Shown here piece after piece: positions 26,607 through 35,585 of a DNA stretch of 64,000 nucleotides; positions within the stretch are counted from its first letter, which is position 1, and every line of letters begins with the position of its first letter. Below the pieces are notes generated by a model. The model ran no database searches. It worked only from the letters and a program-made list of their open reading frames with translations, and had not been told where the DNA came from. Source of the stretch: Arcobacter iocasae (GTDB taxonomy: Bacteria > Campylobacterota > Campylobacteria > Campylobacterales > Arcobacteraceae). The translations under genes and the position numbers were made by a program. The DNA lies in assembly GCF_042214795.1 (NCBI RefSeq), contig NZ_CP090177.1:3038001-3102000 (forward strand), in the 5' to 3' direction.

Positions 26607-27416
26607 GTGGATGTAAATAATCTTACTAGTGTAAGCAATGTTGCCGTAAATAATGTACCTAAACAATATGTTGATAAAGCACGGTTTAATGGTTCAGTTA
26701 ATGCAGTTGACAATGAAGATGCATTAAAAGTCTCTATCCATGAAGTTTACAATAAAAAAAGAGATGAATTATCCCATTCACTTAGAAATTTAAATGAAGG
26801 TATCGCAATTACTCAAATTTCTATGAACTCCCTCTCAAAACAACAAGACAACTTAAAAAATATCGGAAATGCCTTAGTAAAACTAGATAGTAGTGGAGAT
26901 TATGAAAATAAAAGATTTGAAACAGCAGAAGAGATTTCAAATCAATTAAATAACTATAATCAAGAAGCAGAAAAAGCAAGATTTAATAAAAAACTACTTT
27001 TAGATGACCAATATGGTGATGAAATAATAAATGTAGTTACTCAAGAAAAAGATTTTAAAATAACTGGTGTAAATACAAAAGAAATATCTCAAACGCTAGT
27101 TAATAGCTTACAATCTAACTCTTTATCTTCAAGTGAAGATGTAAATAGTGCATTAGAAAATTTAGATGAAGCACTAAATAAAAGTGAAGCATTTACAGAA
27201 AACTTTTCAAAAATGAATAGTGAAATGAAACAAGTTGCAAGAGGAACATTAAACGAACAAATAAATTTACTAAAAGAAAATAGTAAATTAAAAGATTTGA
27301 GTTTTGGCTCTGATTTTAATAACTTCTCAAAAACAAATATAATGAGTCAATTAGGAAATTTAGCAGCGTCTCAAGCCCATATTATTCAAGAGCAAACTTC
27401 AAAATTACTTGGATAA
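26607..27416 (+). CDS. Flagellin-like protein (D0/D1 region only)
   Basis: A 269-residue protein with flagellin-like ends. The N-terminal part has the two-helix pattern of flagellin D0/D1 (LSHSLRNLNEGIAITQISMNS followed by LSKQQDNLKNIGNALVKL). The C terminus, NIMSQLGNLAASQAHIIQEQ then TSKLLG, resembles the conserved flagellin C-terminal helix ending in LL-G. The middle is Asn/Ser/Glu-rich with no D2/D3-type domain. The start is a GTG-like codon at 26607 with AAGGAG upstream. It could be a minor filament subunit, a hook-associated factor or a FlaG-like regulator; no other flagellar gene flanks it. The gene ends inside the end of the convergent ppx gene. Confidence 0.65.
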   Translation: MDVNNLTSVSNVAVNNVPKQYVDKARFNGSVNAVDNEDALKVSIHEVYNKKRDELSHSLRNLNEGIAITQISMNSLSKQQDNLKNIGNALVKLDSSGDYENKRFETAEEISNQLNNYNQEAEKARFNKKLLLDDQYGDEIINVVTQEKDFKITGVNTKEISQTLVNSLQSNSLSSSEDVNSALENLDEALNKSEAFTENFSKMNSEMKQVARGTLNEQINLLKENSKLKDLSFGSDFNNFSKTNIMSQLGNLAASQAHIIQEQTSKLLG

Positions 27417-28322
27417 TTTCAAAGCATGATCTATTGCTACACCTTCTCTTAACCCATCATCAAAAACTATTGACTTATCTTTATTTAAAATAGTGTAAAA
27501 TAATTTAAAAATAAATACACCAGACTCGATAAAATCAGTTCTTCCCCCACCAACTAAATCAAATATTTCTTCTTTTGATAAAGTTCTAAATTTATGTAAA
27601 AAATCTTCTATTTCATCAAGAGTTAATTGGGTTCCATTTATAAGATTTCTATCATAGTTATTAAAATTTAATCCTAATTTAACTGCAGCAATAGTCGTAG
27701 GTGTTCCAGCAGTTGCTACAAAATTAAACTTATCTAAGTTGATATTTAAACTTTCAATAAAAAGAGTAATCTCTTCTTTTCTTCCATCTAATTCATTTAA
27801 TAATTCTTTTTGATTATTTTTATACTTTTGAGATAAGGTTACAATTCCAATATCAAAACTTTTTGCAAAATATTCGTTTCCGTTATTAATAATCAATTCT
27901 GTTGAACCACCACCAATATCAATTAAAGCAAAATGTTCAGACTCTTTTTTTTCTCTTTTTAAAGCATACTTAATAGCCAAAAGAGTCAATCTTGCCTCTT
28001 CGTCACCATTTATTATTTTAAAATCAAGATTACATTCATCTTTAAATCTTTTTAATACTTCACTAGAATTTTCTGCCATTCTCATCGCTGCAGTTGTAAC
28101 ACAAACAGCATCTTTTGGATTAAATTTGAGCTTTTCTATTGATTTTTTAACAGCTTCTATTACTCTATTTTGAGCTTCAATTGAAATTCTTTTGGTATCA
28201 ATTAGTCCATCAGCCATGCCTACGACCTCTTGATACTCATCTATGATTTTATGATTTAAACCATCATAAAGTAAGGTTCTAAAAGAGTTAGAACCTAAAT
28301 CTATGGATACAACATTTCTCAT
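27405..28322 (-). CDS. Ppx/GppA family phosphatase
   Basis: A 305-residue ASKHA-fold enzyme that would hydrolyse polyphosphate or pppGpp. Phosphate-binding loops are SIDLGSNSFRTLLYD at the N terminus and FALIDIGGGSTELII near residue 145. The TAAMRMAENSS and VATAGTPTTIAAV segments are also family signatures. It lacks the C-terminal HD domain of long E. coli Ppx, as in other Campylobacterota. The gene follows the phosphatidylserine synthase gene with its start overlapping that stop, and converges on the flagellin-like gene with a 12-base overlap. Polyphosphatase versus pppGpp hydrolase cannot be decided by eye. Confidence 0.9.
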   Translation of the reverse strand: MRNVVSIDLGSNSFRTLLYDGLNHKIIDEYQEVVGMADGLIDTKRISIEAQNRVIEAVKKSIEKLKFNPKDAVCVTTAAMRMAENSSEVLKRFKDECNLDFKIINGDEEARLTLLAIKYALKREKKESEHFALIDIGGGSTELIINNGNEYFAKSFDIGIVTLSQKYKNNQKELLNELDGRKEEITLFIESLNINLDKFNFVATAGTPTTIAAVKLGLNFNNYDRNLINGTQLTLDEIEDFLHKFRTLSKEEIFDLVGGGRTDFIESGVFIFKLFYTILNKDKSIVFDDGLREGVAIDHALKLSK

Positions 28323-28879
28323 TAAGGATGTGGTATTTTAATTTTTGAATTAAGTAAATAACCTATAATAATCATAGATATTAAAACTATAGTTTCAGGT
28401 AAAATTCCTGTTAACCAAACAAGATACACAACAAAAAGTAAAATAGCCCCAAGAGGTGTAGGAATACCAGTAAAATATTTTTCAACTTGACCTTCTTGTG
28501 CATCTATATTAAACTTTATCAATCTTCTAAGCCCTGAAATTATGTAATATATAAAAGTAAATAATACAAGTACTGTATTTAATTCTAACTCTTTACCATC
28601 AATTATTGCAAAATAAATAAACATACTAGGAACAATAACAAAAGATAAAAAATCAGCATAAGAGTCAAGCTGAATTCCAAACTCGGTAGATAAGCTATAT
28701 TTTCTTGCAATTTTCCCATCAACTATATCAAAAGCACCTGCTATCCAAGCAAAAAGTGCTGCACCAAAAAACTGTCCATGTGTTATAAAATATATTGCTA
28801 ATATACCAGCACCTATATTAAAAAATGTAGCTAAATTAGCTAGATTAAAATGATTATATTTATTAAATAAAAAACCCAA
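28322..28879 (-). CDS. pssA: CDP-alcohol phosphatidyltransferase, probable phosphatidylserine synthase
   Basis: An inner-membrane enzyme that displaces CMP from CDP-diacylglycerol. The family motif D-G-x2-A-R-x8-G-x3-D-x3-D is complete in DGKIARKYSLSTEFG followed by IQLDSYAD. The 185-residue protein has about five or six membrane segments. Similarity to PssA (serine acceptor) is my best guess from the N-terminal NLATFFNIGAGILAIYF; a glycerol-phosphate acceptor (PgsA) is the alternative. It lies 9 bases after the diguanylate cyclase gene and overlaps ppx by one base. Confidence 0.8.
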   Translation of the reverse strand: MGFLFNKYNHFNLANLATFFNIGAGILAIYFITHGQFFGAALFAWIAGAFDIVDGKIARKYSLSTEFGIQLDSYADFLSFVIVPSMFIYFAIIDGKELELNTVLVLFTFIYYIISGLRRLIKFNIDAQEGQVEKYFTGIPTPLGAILLFVVYLVWLTGILPETIVLISMIIIGYLLNSKIKIPHP

Positions 28880-28888
28880 AATTTTCCT

Positions 28889-29986
28889 TTATATTGTATA
28901 TTGGTTTCTACCATTTTGTTTAGATTTATATAACTTCTCATCAGCAAGTTTATACAATCTATTTGTAGATAGATTTGAACCTGGTTCATAAATAACAGCT
29001 CCAATAGATACTGTTACATATTTATTTGCTTTACTTTCTTTGTGCTCTATTTTCAAAAATTCAACTAGTTTTAAAATTGCACTTAAACAATTTTCTAAAA
29101 TCTCTTTGTCAACATCAAATAATATGGCACCGAACTCTTCTCCACCTAACCTAAAAACATATTCATACTCTTTGTTAAAGTATTTTTTCAATTCATTTGC
29201 AACTGCTTTTAGGGTTTTATCTCCCATATCATGACCATAAGTGTCATTATATTGTTTGAAAAAATCAATATCAAACATTATAAAAGCTGTTTGCCATTTG
29301 TTTGAATTTGATACAACTGGAATACTATCAAATATTGTATCAAAATACCCTCTATTATATAACATTGTCATAGAATCTGTTATAGATTCTATTTTGTATT
29401 TTTTGTTTAATATTGTTAGATGGTTATCTTTTTTAATAATACTATATGTTAAGTAAATAAAAATAGCAAAAGAGAAAATAACTAAAGCAATGATATTATA
29501 AAAAAGTAGCTTTTTCATATCTTCATATCTACTTAAAAACCCTTTTCTTTGTTTTCTTGCATTATTTATTTCATATTCAATTAAAAAATTTACTTTTTGA
29601 ATCATAATTGTATATTTCATATTGTTTTTATCCATAAACGAAACTTTTATATCTTCATCTATCGAATCAACAACTTTTCGCTCTTGTATAGTTTTATATG
29701 CTTTAAAGTAAGCATTCCAATTTGATTGAATTATTCTTTGACTTTTTTTAATTGAACAAAGTTTTTCTCTATTTTGGAGACATATAATCATGTCTTTATA
29801 GCTTGAAGATATGTTTTGAAGATTTGTAACAGGGATAAAGTTCCCAAAATATATTTTATCAATTTGTTTTTTTAAATTTTCAATTTGTGAGTTGAATATA
29901 AAACTAGCCATTACAAGCATCATTATTATAGTTATTAACAATAATACCAATTTAAAACTAACTGAGTCAAAAATACGTTTTTTCAT
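28889..29986 (-). CDS. Membrane-anchored diguanylate cyclase (GGDEF)
   Basis: A 365-residue sensor that would make cyclic di-GMP. Two membrane segments (about residues 10-30 and 165-185) bracket a periplasmic domain of about 130 residues that resembles four-helix chemoreceptor sensor modules. The C-terminal GGDEF domain begins DSMTMLYNRGYFD and contains the active-site loop RLGGEEF, with the conserved DIDFFKQYNDTYGHDMGD upstream. An RxxD inhibitory site is not obvious before GGEEF. It is the first gene of a probable three-gene unit with pssA and ppx. Confidence 0.93.
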   Translation of the reverse strand: MKKRIFDSVSFKLVLLLITIIMMLVMASFIFNSQIENLKKQIDKIYFGNFIPVTNLQNISSSYKDMIICLQNREKLCSIKKSQRIIQSNWNAYFKAYKTIQERKVVDSIDEDIKVSFMDKNNMKYTIMIQKVNFLIEYEINNARKQRKGFLSRYEDMKKLLFYNIIALVIFSFAIFIYLTYSIIKKDNHLTILNKKYKIESITDSMTMLYNRGYFDTIFDSIPVVSNSNKWQTAFIMFDIDFFKQYNDTYGHDMGDKTLKAVANELKKYFNKEYEYVFRLGGEEFGAILFDVDKEILENCLSAILKLVEFLKIEHKESKANKYVTVSIGAVIYEPGSNLSTNRLYKLADEKLYKSKQNGRNQYTI

Positions 29987-30090
29987 TATTTCTATTATAT
30001 TAAAATAATTATTAAACCAAGTAAAAATTATATTTGCTTTTTATTATAAAATTTAGATAAAATTAAGTATATCGTTCGAAAGGACACATT

Positions 30091-30339
30091 ATGGAAATAA
30101 ATAGTAATCTTGGAGCAATGAGATTAGAAGAACTCAAACTTAATGATTCTGCTAAAAATATTGCAAATCCAAAAACATATGCAAATACAAGCAATGAAGA
30201 AGTTACACAAGAAGTAACTCCTGATTTAATAAAGTCTATTACAGAACAAATACCTATTCCTATAGCATACCAAGCAAATGCTACTAGTATAAAAGTACAA
30301 AATGAAATTTTTGCATCAACAATAAATATAAAAGCATAA
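30091..30339 (+). CDS. Mini flagellar rod/hook-like protein
   Basis: An 82-residue protein that looks like the two terminal helices of a flagellar rod or hook protein joined without the central domain. The N-terminal half has AKNIANPKTYAN, like the NxANxxTxGY signature of FlgB/C/F/G. The C-terminal half has IPIAYQANATSIKVQNEIFA, matching the family's QRAYEANAKVIKTADEML-type C-terminal helix. It has an AAAGGA ribosome site. It might be a cap, plug or assembly factor, but this is inference. The next gene, trxC, starts three bases later, so the two may be co-transcribed. Confidence 0.7.
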   Translation: MEINSNLGAMRLEELKLNDSAKNIANPKTYANTSNEEVTQEVTPDLIKSITEQIPIPIAYQANATSIKVQNEIFASTINIKA

Positions 30340-30342
30340 GTA

Positions 30343-30774
30343 ATGGATAAAATAAAAGTAGTTTGTTCTTCTTGTAATAGTGTAAATTCTATTCCAAAAA
30401 AAGATAATTATAAAGTAGCTAATTGTGGTAAATGTAAAGAATCACTTCTAAATACTAAACCCCTTGATTTAAATGACTCAAATTTTGATTTACAAATTGT
30501 AAATTCTGATATTCCTGTAGTTGTAGATTTTTGGGCACCCTGGTGTGGACCTTGTAAAATGTTTGCACCTACATTTGAAGAGATTAGTGCAAAATATCCC
30601 TTAAAAGCAAAATTTGCAAAAGTAAATACAGAAGTGGAACAAAACTTGGGATCTAAGTATCAAATACGCTCAATTCCCACTTTAATTATCTATAAAGCAG
30701 GAAAAGAGATGGAAAGAGTATCAGGAGCATTAGATTCTACAAGATTAGCAATGCTAATCAATAAATATATTTAA
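30343..30774 (+). CDS. trxC: Thioredoxin 2 (TrxC) with N-terminal zinc finger
   Basis: A cytoplasmic disulfide reductase of 143 residues. The N-terminal zinc ribbon has two CxxC pairs (VCSSCNSV and NCGKCKES), diagnostic of TrxC rather than TrxA. The thioredoxin fold follows, with active site FWAPWCGPCKMFAP and cis-Pro in RSIPTLIIYKAG. Zinc-containing TrxC is linked to oxidative stress defence. It starts three bases after the mini rod-like gene and its stop overlaps that of the convergent TtcA-like gene. Confidence 0.94.
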   Translation: MDKIKVVCSSCNSVNSIPKKDNYKVANCGKCKESLLNTKPLDLNDSNFDLQIVNSDIPVVVDFWAPWCGPCKMFAPTFEEISAKYPLKAKFAKVNTEVEQNLGSKYQIRSIPTLIIYKAGKEMERVSGALDSTRLAMLINKYI

Positions 30775-31523
30775 TCTAATAACTCTTTATCAAAGAAAGT
30801 TGAAGTTTGGATATTTTTAAATGCTGCTTTCATAGAAACAAACATTTGAGGATTTTCTTCTTCCATTTTTTCCAATAATTCTTTTGTTGCAGCTCTTGCA
30901 TGTGGCATTTTAATATCAAATCTCATAGCAGGACAAGCTTCATCACCTATTACACTTATTTCATTTGTTGTTGCAAAAGCTCTTAATTGTCTCTCTCTAC
31001 AAAAAATAAGAGGTCTTATTACTTCTAGCCCATTCTCAGCTTTATATCTAGGAGGCATAGATCTCAAAGCTCCATTATATAAGAAATTCATAAAAAATGA
31101 TTCCATTGCATCATCTAAGTGATGTCCTAAAGCCAATTTATTATATCCTTGTTCTTGTGCAGTTGAGTATAAATACCCTCTTCTCATTCTTGAGAAAAAT
31201 GAACAAAAAGAAGAGTTTTTTCTTATTTTTTCTTTTGATAATTCAAAAATTTCTGTATCAATAATCTCATGTTCTATTCCATGCTTGGCACAATGTTTTG
31301 ACAAGAACTCAACTTGTTCTCCCATACCATAAGTTACAGTAACTGCTTTAAATTCAAAATCAAATGGTGTAACTCTTTTTATATGATTTAATGCATGAAT
31401 TAATGTAGTAGAATCTTTTCCACCTGAAAATCCAACTAAAACTCTATCACCTTCTTTTATTAAACCATACTCCGCATTTGTTCGTCCAACTACACTTGAA
31501 ATTTTTTTACTTAATTCAATCAA
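30771..31523 (-). CDS. TtcA-family PP-loop ATPase (tRNA thiolation-like), with altered cysteines
   Basis: A 250-residue N-type PP-loop enzyme similar to TtcA, which makes 2-thiocytidine 32 in tRNA with an iron-sulfur cluster. The PP-loop is SGGKDS at residues 33-38. The body follows TtcA closely: SRMRRGYLYSTA, KLALGHHLDDAMESFFMN, MPPRYKAENG, VIRPLIFCRERQL. However, the usual CxxC before SRxRRG is CSFF here (Cys107, Phe110), and the later CxxC is reduced to one Cys (Cys197). It may use a different cluster ligand, or represent a subfamily with another substrate, so I withhold the gene symbol. Confidence 0.82.
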   Translation of the reverse strand: MIELSKKISSVVGRTNAEYGLIKEGDRVLVGFSGGKDSTTLIHALNHIKRVTPFDFEFKAVTVTYGMGEQVEFLSKHCAKHGIEHEIIDTEIFELSKEKIRKNSSFCSFFSRMRRGYLYSTAQEQGYNKLALGHHLDDAMESFFMNFLYNGALRSMPPRYKAENGLEVIRPLIFCRERQLRAFATTNEISVIGDEACPAMRFDIKMPHARAATKELLEKMEEENPQMFVSMKAAFKNIQTSTFFDKELLD

Positions 31524-31671
31524 TTTTTCTTATCCTAAACTTTTTTCGCGATTATATCATAATTTATATTTATTTATATATTTAATATTCATCGATAAAA
31601 TATATAAAAATTAACTACAATTTTAGAAAAAGTTACTATAATTTGAATATAATTTAAAATAAAGATAAAAA

Positions 31672-31860
31672 ATGACAACAGAAGAAATAAGCCAATTTAG
31701 ACAAAAAATAAGTGAAACAATCATGCCTCTTGCTGCAAATATGAAAGATGTCGATATAAAAGAGTTAATAGAACATATTGAAAAAGAAAATCCCGAACTT
31801 CCTGAAGGCTTTGGAAATATGCTTTATGAGCAAGTTCTTATATTAAAATATAAAAAATAA
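31672..31860 (+). CDS. Small hypothetical protein
   Basis: A 62-residue acidic protein of unknown function, predicted helical, with no membrane segment or Cys. Two TATAAT-like -10 boxes (31637 and 31648) precede it by 19-30 bases, supporting its reality; the ribosome site is weak (AAAGATAAAAA). The stop codon sits inside a 38-bp AT palindrome. I see no link to the chemoreceptor gene that converges on it. Confidence 0.55.
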   Translation: MTTEEISQFRQKISETIMPLAANMKDVDIKELIEHIEKENPELPEGFGNMLYEQVLILKYKK

Positions 31861-31880
31861 ATTTATTTTTTATATTTTAA
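31843..31880. terminator. 38-bp perfect AT palindrome, probable bidirectional terminator
   Basis: Each 19-base arm is the exact reverse complement of the other (arm: TTAAAATATAAAAAATAAA), made only of A and T. It spans the stop codon of the small + gene and lies 25 bases beyond the stop of the convergent chemoreceptor gene. Position suggests a shared terminator; the absence of GC pairs makes the strength uncertain. Confidence 0.5.
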
Positions 31881-31904
31881 CCTTCAATATCCTAAATACA
31901 AATA

Positions 31905-33773
31905 TCAAATTTCTTCGTGAAATTCTTTTTTATTTGTATTTTCTACAACTTTCTCTGCTATTTTATTTACTTCATTAGCTACATGATTAGCCTCAGATGC
32001 AACAACTGCATTTTGTTGAGTTACTTGATCTAATTTGTTAATCGTACTATTAATTTGTTCCATCGCACTAAATTGTTCTTTTGAAGCATTCGAAACTTCT
32101 GAAATAAGAGATAATGTATTATGAATATTTTTATTTAATCTTTCATATCCATTTATCATATCAGTTGATATTTTTTTACCTTCATTTGTTTTTTCTGTTG
32201 CATTTTCAACCAACTCTTTTATTTCATGTGCTGCTTCAGCGCTTCTTGAAGCTAGATTTCTAACCTCTTGCGCAACTACAGCAAAGCCTTTCCCAGCTTC
32301 ACCAGCAGTTGCTGCTTCAACTGCTGCATTAAGACTTAAGATATTTGTTTGAAATGCTATTTGATCAATTATTGTAATTGCTTCTGCTATTGATTGAGTT
32401 TGTTCATTTATTTTATCCATAGAAGAAGCTGTTCTTGAAGCTAATTCTTCTCCTTGTGTTACTGAATCAGAAACTTCATTTGCATAAGTGTTCATTTGTA
32501 CTATATTATTTGAACTATTTTTCATATTTGATGTTATCTCTTCAATTGCAGCAGCAGATTCTTCTAATGATGCAGCTTGGTTATTTGCTGAAATAGTTAA
32601 GCTATCTACACCTTTTGACAATTTATGTGCATTTGTTGATAAATCTACTCCCATCTTTTTATTTTCAATTAACATAGTCGTTATTGCAAGCCCTAAATTA
32701 TTTATATCATCACAAAGTGCTTTTAAATCACCTTCCATATGAGTTGTATCTATTTTAGCTCTATAATCATAATTTGTATAAGAAGATAATACATTCATTG
32801 CATTTTGAATATTCTCTTTTACTACAAAAAGCATTTGGTTAATAACTTCTTTCAATTCATGTAAAGTAGGATTTGGAGTATCTCCACTAATAGATACATC
32901 TAAAATACCTTTTTTTGCCTCATTTGCACAATGAATTGCACTATCAACTAATACTCTATCTTTTTCAATAGTAATTTTTGTTTTTGTAATACTATTATTT
33001 ATAATCTTAGCCATAGTTCCTAACTCATCAGAAGAATTTAATTGAATCTCTTTTGCATCACTTTTTTCTTGATTTAAATATTGGAAAAAATCTAATAATC
33101 CATCTTGAAATATAACAAGAGGCTTTTTAATTGAATTAGTAACTCCAATAATAATAAAAAATAATAAACTTATAACCACAGCAACAAGTGTATATAGAGT
33201 ATATCTAGTCTTTTCTATCTTCTTTAAAGCCAATTCATAACTTAAATTATTTTGTTTATATGCAAATTCATTGATACTATTTAAATCTTTAGAAATTTTA
33301 GTAAAAGGAATATCACTCTCTAAAATTTTATCTAAGTAAATATTCATAACATCATTCATTGCATCAGTAATTTGTCCATTATAATCTTTTAAATTAACAT
33401 CAATATCTTTAATTAATTTTTTTATTTTTTCATCATGTACAACTGATTTTAATAGTTTTTTATAATCTTCATCAACTACTTTTCTAATATCATTTAGTTT
33501 TTTTATTTCTGCATTAATTTCTGGTTCATCATATGCACCAGTTACATAATTAAAAACTTTGTATAAAATTCCATTATATAACTCAATATCAGCCAAAAAC
33601 TTACTACTTGTTTGATAAAGTTCAAACTTCACTTCAACTATTTCTTTTAATGTATTTTTATTTGAAGTTAAAGAGTTATTTGCAAATATTGCTAATGTTA
33701 ATAAAAATAGTAAAGCAATACTTGGTGCAATTAGAACTTTAGAACCAATTTTTAGATTTTTTAGTCCAAACAT
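31905..33773 (-). CDS. Methyl-accepting chemotaxis protein
   Basis: A 622-residue chemoreceptor. Membrane segment 1 is at about residues 12-30 and segment 2 at about 193-215, enclosing a helical periplasmic ligand domain of about 160 residues. A poorly conserved HAMP-like region and a second helical region follow. The signalling tip contains the conserved NILSLNAAVEAATAGEAGKG then FAVVAQEVRNLASRSAEAA. There is no visible C-terminal CheR-binding pentapeptide; the tail ends NKKEFHEEI. It probably feeds the CheA/CheY system encoded at 4.7-9.8 kb. The ligand cannot be inferred. It starts 13 bases after the glutamate-synthase-like gene. Confidence 0.95.
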   Translation of the reverse strand: MFGLKNLKIGSKVLIAPSIALLFLLTLAIFANNSLTSNKNTLKEIVEVKFELYQTSSKFLADIELYNGILYKVFNYVTGAYDEPEINAEIKKLNDIRKVVDEDYKKLLKSVVHDEKIKKLIKDIDVNLKDYNGQITDAMNDVMNIYLDKILESDIPFTKISKDLNSINEFAYKQNNLSYELALKKIEKTRYTLYTLVAVVISLLFFIIIGVTNSIKKPLVIFQDGLLDFFQYLNQEKSDAKEIQLNSSDELGTMAKIINNSITKTKITIEKDRVLVDSAIHCANEAKKGILDVSISGDTPNPTLHELKEVINQMLFVVKENIQNAMNVLSSYTNYDYRAKIDTTHMEGDLKALCDDINNLGLAITTMLIENKKMGVDLSTNAHKLSKGVDSLTISANNQAASLEESAAAIEEITSNMKNSSNNIVQMNTYANEVSDSVTQGEELASRTASSMDKINEQTQSIAEAITIIDQIAFQTNILSLNAAVEAATAGEAGKGFAVVAQEVRNLASRSAEAAHEIKELVENATEKTNEGKKISTDMINGYERLNKNIHNTLSLISEVSNASKEQFSAMEQINSTINKLDQVTQQNAVVASEANHVANEVNKIAEKVVENTNKKEFHEEI

Positions 33774-33786
33774 AAAAATTTCCTTC

Positions 33787-35484
33787 TTATTTTTTGATTA
33801 ATATTCTTCTCTCAAATAAAGCATCCATATCATCATGAATAATTGAATCTTTATCTAAGAAAATTAATTTATCTTTATTTAGTTGATTGACATTTTTCAA
33901 TCCCATTACTGCAAGTAAACTTTTCATACTTTTTAAAATATTTTTATGATAGTTTTTAACATTACTAGCATGTTTTTTTACAAAATAATGCTTTCTTTTT
34001 TTAATGTCTTGTGTTGCTAATCCAACAGGACATTGATGTTCTCCAGCACCTGAACAATATCTTGCACGAATACACCCTGCACTCATCATAAAGCCTCGGG
34101 CAATTTGTACAAAATCAGCACCTAAACAAAGTGTAATTATTACATCATCCGGAGTCAAGATTTTACCACTTGCTGATAATTTAACTTTGTCTCTAACTTC
34201 ATAATCTTTTAAAACTTTATCAACTAAGTATAAAGCATCTCTAATATCCATACCAATTCTTTCCATCATATCTAATGGTGCAGTAGCACTACCTCCACTT
34301 CCACCATCAATAGAGATATAATCAGGATAAGGTAAACCTAACTCTTCTCTTCTTTTTATCTCTTTTGCAATTGGAACTATATTGTCATAATCAGAAATAA
34401 CTATTTTTATTCCTACTGGTTTTTTTGATGCTTCTTGTAGTTCACCTATAAAATCAAATAACTCTTCAGTAGTATTAGCATAAGGAAATCTATTAGGAGA
34501 AAAAGCATCTTTGTGTGCTTCAATATTCCTATAATAAGCAATTGAAGGAGTTACTTTTTCAGCGATTAATTTACCACCTGTTTGTTTAGCACCTTGAGCA
34601 ATTTTTATCTCAGTCATTTTACAAAAACTCATTTGTTTTTTATAACGCTCTTTATCAAACTTTCCATCTCTTGATCTAACACCATATAAACCTGAACTTA
34701 TTTGTAAAATAATATCTGGCATATCTTCAGGTACTTCATTTGGGAAAGCTTCAATAGGTGCCTCCCAATTAGGTCTAAAAAAACACTCTTTATCTTTATT
34801 AAAAACATAAGTATCTGCTTCTAAGTCCTTTTTAAATAGACCTCTTCTATAAAAATCAATAGCTACTGGTTCATTGAATAAGATTTTCGATAATCTAAAA
34901 ATCTTATGCTGTAAAGCATTACCAGTAACTTCTTTCATATACTTTGTATCATAATTATAATGTGTTACAAAAAAGTTTGAAGTCAATCCACCCTCACCTG
35001 AATTTATTGGGAAATCACCATCTTTTGCTCCATAAACAAAAGCTCTAGTCCCCTCAGGAGAAATAGACCCATCACTCATCGGCCCACGACCTAAAATCGA
35101 ATTTGCCACAAAGGGTTTTTCTCTATTTTCACCAAATGTAACTGAAAACTCATTATCAATTTCATCTTCATTTAATACAATGTTCGTGTGTCTTAACATA
35201 AATTTTGGTTTAGGTAATGGCTGAGAAGGTGAAAAAGATGCAAAATTAACTTTATCCCTTGAAGCACTATATACCCAATCTAGTTTATCCATTGATTCAT
35301 AAAATTTTTCATCACCAAAATATTGTCTAAAAGGTTCTCTAAACTCTTGGAAAACAAATCTCAAACGGCCAACAATTGGATAATTAACTAAAATTTGATG
35401 TGTTCTTTGAACATATTTATCATGGACATACCACATAAATATACCTAAACCAAAAACTACTAATACTATAAACCAAGTTTCCAT
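33787..35484 (-). CDS. FMN-binding glutamate synthase family protein
   Basis: A 565-residue protein matching the FMN/synthase domain of glutamate synthase without the glutaminase domain. It starts with a membrane anchor (residues about 4-22, WFIVLVVFGLGIFMWYV). The FMN barrel motif SIDGGSGGSATAPLDMME is clear, as is KLSASGKILTPDDVI. A 3Fe-4S-type cysteine set is visible in GCIRARYCSGAGEHQCPVG. Stand-alone members of this family have no firm substrate; ammonia-dependent glutamate formation or another FMN redox role are both possible. It lies downstream of putA, which makes glutamate from proline. Confidence 0.85.
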   Translation of the reverse strand: METWFIVLVVFGLGIFMWYVHDKYVQRTHQILVNYPIVGRLRFVFQEFREPFRQYFGDEKFYESMDKLDWVYSASRDKVNFASFSPSQPLPKPKFMLRHTNIVLNEDEIDNEFSVTFGENREKPFVANSILGRGPMSDGSISPEGTRAFVYGAKDGDFPINSGEGGLTSNFFVTHYNYDTKYMKEVTGNALQHKIFRLSKILFNEPVAIDFYRRGLFKKDLEADTYVFNKDKECFFRPNWEAPIEAFPNEVPEDMPDIILQISSGLYGVRSRDGKFDKERYKKQMSFCKMTEIKIAQGAKQTGGKLIAEKVTPSIAYYRNIEAHKDAFSPNRFPYANTTEELFDFIGELQEASKKPVGIKIVISDYDNIVPIAKEIKRREELGLPYPDYISIDGGSGGSATAPLDMMERIGMDIRDALYLVDKVLKDYEVRDKVKLSASGKILTPDDVIITLCLGADFVQIARGFMMSAGCIRARYCSGAGEHQCPVGLATQDIKKRKHYFVKKHASNVKNYHKNILKSMKSLLAVMGLKNVNQLNKDKLIFLDKDSIIHDDMDALFERRILIKK

Positions 35485-35559
35485 ATATAATTCCTATTAT
35501 ATTTTTTAGGGCTTTAACATCACGAAATGTATAAAAGTGGGGTTAAAATTAAAAGTGGC

Positions 35560-35585
35560 AATAAGAAGGAAAATTCCTTCTTATT
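35560..35585. terminator. Inverted repeat at the putA stop codon
   Basis: AATAAGAAGGAA and TTCCTTCTTATT form a 12-bp perfect dyad that includes the putA stop. The loop is very short and no strong T-run follows on the - strand, so it may be a terminator or an RNA 3'-end stabiliser. Confidence 0.5.
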
